64,000 bases of DNA, taken from Fasciola hepatica (taxonomy: Eukaryota > Platyhelminthes > Trematoda > Plagiorchiida > Fasciolidae). Within the stretch, counting starts at the first letter, position 1, and the number at the start of each line of letters is the position of its first letter. The translations under genes and the position numbers were made by a program. A model generated the notes under the pieces. It ran no database searches. It worked only from the letters and a program-made list of their open reading frames with translations, and was not told the origin of the DNA. The DNA lies in contig CANUEZ040000193.1 of NCBI GenBank assembly GCA_948099385.1, positions 7,204,501-7,268,500 of the forward strand. Direction: 5' to 3'. Positions 59,131 through 64,000 of this stretch are shown here, piece by piece.

Positions 59131-60005
59131 TAGCCAAAAAAGCCCATTGCATTATTAAACATTACCGGAAACCAGACTCTCAAGTGGGGGACCGCCTAAG
59201 TTCCCAAAATGTCAGATGTGGTCACCAGCCGAGTCACAATGCATTTCCTCCTACCACGAAAAATATTGTCGTTCGAGGATTTAGAACCTCTGATCTCCGA
59301 AGTGTCAAATGAAATCTCCGCGCTACCAATAACAGTTTGGTATATCTTGTTGATAGAAAAGGCTTTCTTGCCGAGAAACAGGACGATACGTGCCATCGGA
59401 AAGAATCAAATTGATATTGATTTTCAAGTAACTTTTTTTCTAATAAATTAGTTTTCTGGATAAAGAGAGTTCAAGGAAATCCTGGGATTATTGAGAATAT
59501 TTACCACAGTGTGTTCTGGTCCTCACTGTAGAGCTTGGATGGTGAAGGGCAATATTTGGTGAGCTATCCGATAGCAAATCACATGATCATACATACGATT
59601 AACACGAATCCCCTAATCAACACGGAAATTTCAAAAATAGAGGATATTGATCTCTCTGTACGCCAGAGTTGCAACTGCCGTATGAATTCTTGACTTCCTA
59701 AACCGGTATGCCTAGCCATCTATCCGCTCAATTATATGCGTATAATATGCCCATTATATTCGGAAGGAAATTTTATTGATGACGCTGACTTATTACCGCC
59801 TGCGATCAGGTCGTGGGAATGCAATCTGGATCATTGGGTTCATAAATTTTGAATTGGAATAAATGATTTTGGCCTATCGAAGAATGTCTATATGCTGATG
59901 TTTATCCGTCAATCATGGGTACAAGCCTAAAGACAGAACAAGTTCATGGTTGACACACGGTACAGAAACTACATGAATAAAGTAAGGCATGATTATTCAT
60001 AAGGA

Positions 60006-60854
60006 GCAAAACATCCGACGCACACGTGAATCGACAAAACAGATAAGTGATGATAGTTAGGAAGTAAATAATATTTCAGACTGAATTTTAACTATAAATA
60101 AACGAGCAAGCCGTTACCAATACAGAAACGTCTATGATCGAGACCATTGTTCGTTGTCACAGTTCAGAAAGCAGGAGGTAAATAAAACACGGGTAAACAC
60201 TGAATAATGGGATTGTAATTCATCTCTGTTGTAAATCCGTAGTCAGTTAACTGTATCGTGTGCAATCGGATGTCCCAATTGTCCCAGTCATCGATACACG
60301 GAAATACGAAAATAATCTGAGTAGGAAAGCTGCTCGAATTTCACATATAATTCATTTCATCTATGATTGAATGATGTGAGGCGTTTAATGGACTAGCTGG
60401 AATGTGAGTCGACTACTGGAACACCCTTATGAGGAAAAAAGAAATAGTGGACCTGAGTAGTAATAGGAAACGATGACGTGCCAAATAAAGTGTAAATCTA
60501 TTGTCCGTGACAAACTAGTGGTTTTCGAAACGTTTATCTTCCCGGTTTGAGTAGGCTGCTCTCCGTCTTCTATATCGTGCGTACTGTTCTTCCGATGACA
60601 AAAACTTTTGGACATTCCTTCAGGCCGATGCAATTCTTTCGTTTGTGTGCTTATATCTACTGGCGCAGTTGATGGTCGGTGCGGTGAACAAGGCAAACGA
60701 ATCAATGTGGCATCTGACTTGCATACTGTATCAGATAGTATAGGACCTACACGAAAAATAATCTGCGTATTTTATAGATCACAGTTAGTCATGCTGCCGT
60801 GGCAGATGCTTTTTGTTACGAACGCACAAGTGATCCACAACGAAGACTACGAAA
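60006..60854. repeat. Block copy 2 version of the 849-bp tract
   Basis: Differs from 16356-17204 and 35869-36717 by A for C near 60530, which changes Gly to Val in the minus-strand frame. The U copy C tract therefore matches block copy 1 better than block copy 2. Confidence 0.85.
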
Positions 60855-61004
60855 TGATTGCTTCTGCTGTGGTCACAGCAAAGCCAGTCACGAATGAAAT
60901 TGCTGCGCGCTCGTTTGGATCGGTGGACAGATTACTTCATTAACTGAGTTGTGTGTGATCAACTCTCAATTTGGTAAACCTTTCCATGACCAACTATTCC
61001 GCTA

Positions 61005-64000
61005 GTCAGCTCAATGTTGCCCGATTTATTTGACGTCAGTTTGACTTTGCTGACCTCATCACTTTCATTCCGTGGCTGCATATTCGATTTATTTATCCAA
61101 CCCTCAGTTGATATTGATCAATTTCCGTTTCGAGGGCCACATTAGTTGGTTTCAGAATTCGATTGACCAAACTTAGTTCGGTTTGTTATTAGTTGACCTA
61201 TTGCGTGCAAAGTTGACCTCAGAGGTCAAACCTGGACTGTATTTGCATGTGCAAAGTAAAAGTCTTTGATCATTCAAGGGATTCAGAGTGGCCTCGATAG
61301 AGTTGAGGATAAGACCGTTATCTGGCCACCTTATTTACCTGAACTGACTTTTCTATTTCTATCGACTTCTTTATCAAATCCGACTGTACTCTGTCACGGT
61401 TCGCTTTTGATTCGTCGTTGCGATGGTTTGCATTCCTTGTGTTTCTCGTATCGGTACTGTTTCGGTTCCACGTTGAATACAATACATTGTCACATCTTTC
61501 TCCTGGAATGCATCTTCTTTATACGTTCAACAGAGAGGATTACGTTGGATTTCCGATGTGAGACCGGAATAAAGACACGTTCATAAGCCTCGCTTAAACG
61601 TCTCCCGAAAGAAGATATTTAGCTTTTTAAATCATTTATTGGTATAATATGCGGCGTAGTCCGTGATTATGCTCCCATATTGCATCTGCCGCTCAATCTG
61701 CTAATGCTCATACGAATACAAAACAGAAAGTTGAAAGTTATACTCGATAGACAGAAAATGAACAGAACCAGTGGTACCAGGTTTGTGGCTGGTTAACGAG
61801 ATGAACATCCAAGTGATCGATCACGAACTTCATTGTGCAGGCAAGGAACAGTGCTGTTCATTACAATGCAAACCATTGGAGAAGCGGGAATCATTTCGTG
61901 GTTATTTTACACGAGAAATAGTCAGATCAATTCCTGCGGAATTCATGCAAATAGAATGAAGTGAGTAGATTTTAGGAGAATATTGATACGCCAGTATATA
62001 TTTGGTCTATACTATTTAGATTATTGATGAACCAATACCTCCTTTTTCGAGAGCAACTAGACGATGTATATTTACATTCGTCTTCATGGATTGGTACGAA
62101 ATTCGGTTCCATAGGGAATCACTATCGAAACGCAAGGTCGCTCGTTAGGCAAGATCACATGTAACCAACACATTCGTGCAATCGTGCACCGAATTTCTTT
62201 TCACACAGTCACACAGCTTGAAATAGAACACAATGGAACAGAAGCATCCAATTACAAATGGGAACATCTTAGCCATGAGTCACAGCTGTCACCCACTCAG
62301 CTCGTTTCTTCAAGTACGCCGATGAAAATAATTCACAAGAACAAAATTTTCCCAGCAGTCTAGTCTTGTGGTAAACACTCACAAATGTCTAGATTGCATT
62401 CTTTCAACTGTGAGATCACGTTTTCTAGAAGACGTCACCACTGTTAAATCTACTCCTTTTTACACGGTTTTAGAGAACGTGCATTGGTCGTTACATACAG
62501 GCATTGCTGTCTGGAAAGTTCATCGATTGCCATTTCCAATTCCTGAAGTCTAACAGTTCGTTGCTTCGCAATCTGTTATTTCTGCATTCATACGTAGGTG
62601 TATGTTCCCCTTGTTTCCATACTGTTCTGCCGTATTTATTTCCGTCTGTTGAAAAGAGACTGTGTCACTGTTGGTAGTGACCTGTACAAAATCGGTCTTG
62701 TTTCCGGGCGTATGCGATAAGCATATAACATTATCTATTTCATTTGTCGGAAATATCAAAGCGGACTGTTCAAGGATGAAGTATTATCTGAGCTGTCAAC
62801 ACTTTTTGACGTACGAGGACTCTCTTCACATGTCCATTCAAACTTGCTCAAACCAGTATATTAATAAATTCATAGAAAAAAATCAAAAAATGGTTTCGGT
62901 AATCCAGGAACTGGCAAAGAACGCGGCGCGAATACTGTATCAGCAGTTTTTCGAATGTAGTCTGATAGAAACTTCCCATGGGTCTGTTGACATTTTTAAT
63001 AAAACATGTTATCGAAATGACAAAACAGACGCGACAGAGCGAGTTGTCTCGTCAATGACCGAATCTCCGTGATATAGGAATCAATAAAATGGTTGCTGAG
63101 AATTCGAAATCCTGTTACGTTTTGAAGGACAGTTGGCCATCTAGAATAATTTCCGTTCAAATATAAGGTTACCTATCCACAGCGAACACTGAGAAAATGG
63201 ATCAATTAAAAGATGCCTACAAGGACACTATCTAAATTGCACTTAAATTGTTCCAGAGAGTACAAGATGAGCACATTGCAAACACTGTTTCTCGGGCTAG
63301 AGTAGATTTGGACGTCAGAGCCACTGGTATGAAAAATCATTCGAATTATTGAACGCTGATATCAACCGCTTATCCATCAAAATTGCTGGCAAACTGATAT
63401 CAACTCAAGCTGATGAAGATAAGTCTTTCATTGTGCTTGGATGTGAAATCAGAAATAGCTTACAGAGGAAACGTTATGATCAACGAAATCAGCAAACGTT
63501 TGAAGCCAACTGCCAGCGAATCTAATATATTGCCGAACCGGTTATAATGTTCACGTTATTTCCCGGTCACACGTCATACAAGGAATCAACACTTTCAAAT
63601 GTGGCTTGAGAAAGAAACTCAAAACGATTGCATCATCGATCGATGAAAGATCACTGATTGCGACGAATTGTTTGGAGACAAGGCACTACGTCACTGACAG
63701 TCAGACAGTCGTAGTGATTTCCCTAGTGGATAAACCAAAAAAACATTCTTTCAATGAGCGACGCGACACCATCACGTGATCCAACGAAGTATATGAAGCA
63801 ATAAATTTTATTCAATCAACTTGATTACTCATTCCGCTGTCGCAACAAATCTCGCATGAAGCAGGTTATGTATGCTCACGCAGCGCAAGTGGAGATCAGC
63901 TATTAAACTGCTGTCGTTATATTCACCGATATTCGAAATTGTCTATCAGTTTGACGCGAGCATCGTAATTGATGGGTGATAGATGTAAAGGTGATGTGAT
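61005..64000 (+). repeat. U copy B, block copy 2 (partial)
   Basis: Duplicate of 17355-20350. Contains the palindrome (61214-61228), the Jockey-type RT tail with YADE (about 62315-62326) and the decayed Penelope stretch (63090-63760). TTAACGAG near 61793 replaces TAAACGAG and closes the frame that is open at 18030-18314. Cut by the window edge. Confidence 0.85.

Larger units (their letters stand above)
51590..64000. repeat. Block copy 2 of the ~12.4-kb duplication (runs off the window)
   Basis: Partner of 7944-20350. Shared sequence begins at CCCGATCAAGAG. Because the minus-strand pol is continuous across 51590 here but cut at 7944, this is probably the ancestral arrangement. The block is truncated by the window edge at 64000, so the right breakpoint is not visible. 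Confidence 0.95.

Overview
The window looks like repeat-dense, gene-poor nuclear DNA from an animal, most likely a flatworm and plausibly a trematode. This rests on the mix of recognisable elements: Penelope-like elements with a GIY-YIG endonuclease, Jockey/CR1-type non-LTR retrotransposons, a Ty3/Gypsy pol and a Tc/mariner-type transposase, all AT-rich and heavily decayed. There are no bacterial-style operons, no rRNA, no convincing tRNA and no CRISPR array. Nearly every recognisable coding stretch is a broken transposon. Two places (10.5 kb with its copy at 54.2 kb, and 47.1-48.3 kb) hold open segments with good splice-site context that could be host exons of unidentified genes.

Layout. 1-1.9 kb is unassigned. 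1.9-7.9 kb is the first copy (A) of a large old repeat, called U here, which contains Jockey-type RT and Penelope fragments. 7.944-20.35 kb is block copy 1 of a roughly 12.4-kb near-identical duplication. It holds a minus-strand Jockey/CR1-like pol remnant, a candidate exon, a complete 1,630-bp non-autonomous LTR element, a transposase fragment, Penelope endonuclease and RT pieces on opposite strands, and the start of U copy B (17.36-21.68 kb). 21.7-24.95 kb is unassigned. 25.0-26.6 kb is another non-LTR remnant. 26.6-30.5 kb is unassigned. 30.56-32.76 kb is a Ty3/Gypsy pol pseudogene. 34.2-43.9 kb is U copy C with its upstream Penelope and gag-like parts. 43.9-50.4 kb is mostly unassigned, with the candidate exons at 47.1-48.3 kb. 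50.4-51.1 kb is a Penelope RT remnant. 51.59-64.0 kb is block copy 2, which is still matching when the window ends.

The most novel item is the non-autonomous LTR element at 11099-12728 (copy 54749-56378). It has 313-bp LTRs with TG...CA ends and 9-bp terminal inverted repeats, a polypurine tract, a perfect GTTCC target-site duplication, and an ACT/CTA-rich interior instead of gag-pol. The rest of the window mainly records duplication, probable gene conversion and decay: abrupt near-identical tracts inside otherwise diverged paralogues, a microhomology breakpoint that suggests which duplicated block is ancestral, and LTR substitutions shared within each block copy. All alignments were made by eye. 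Family names rest on short motifs and domain order, not on database searches.
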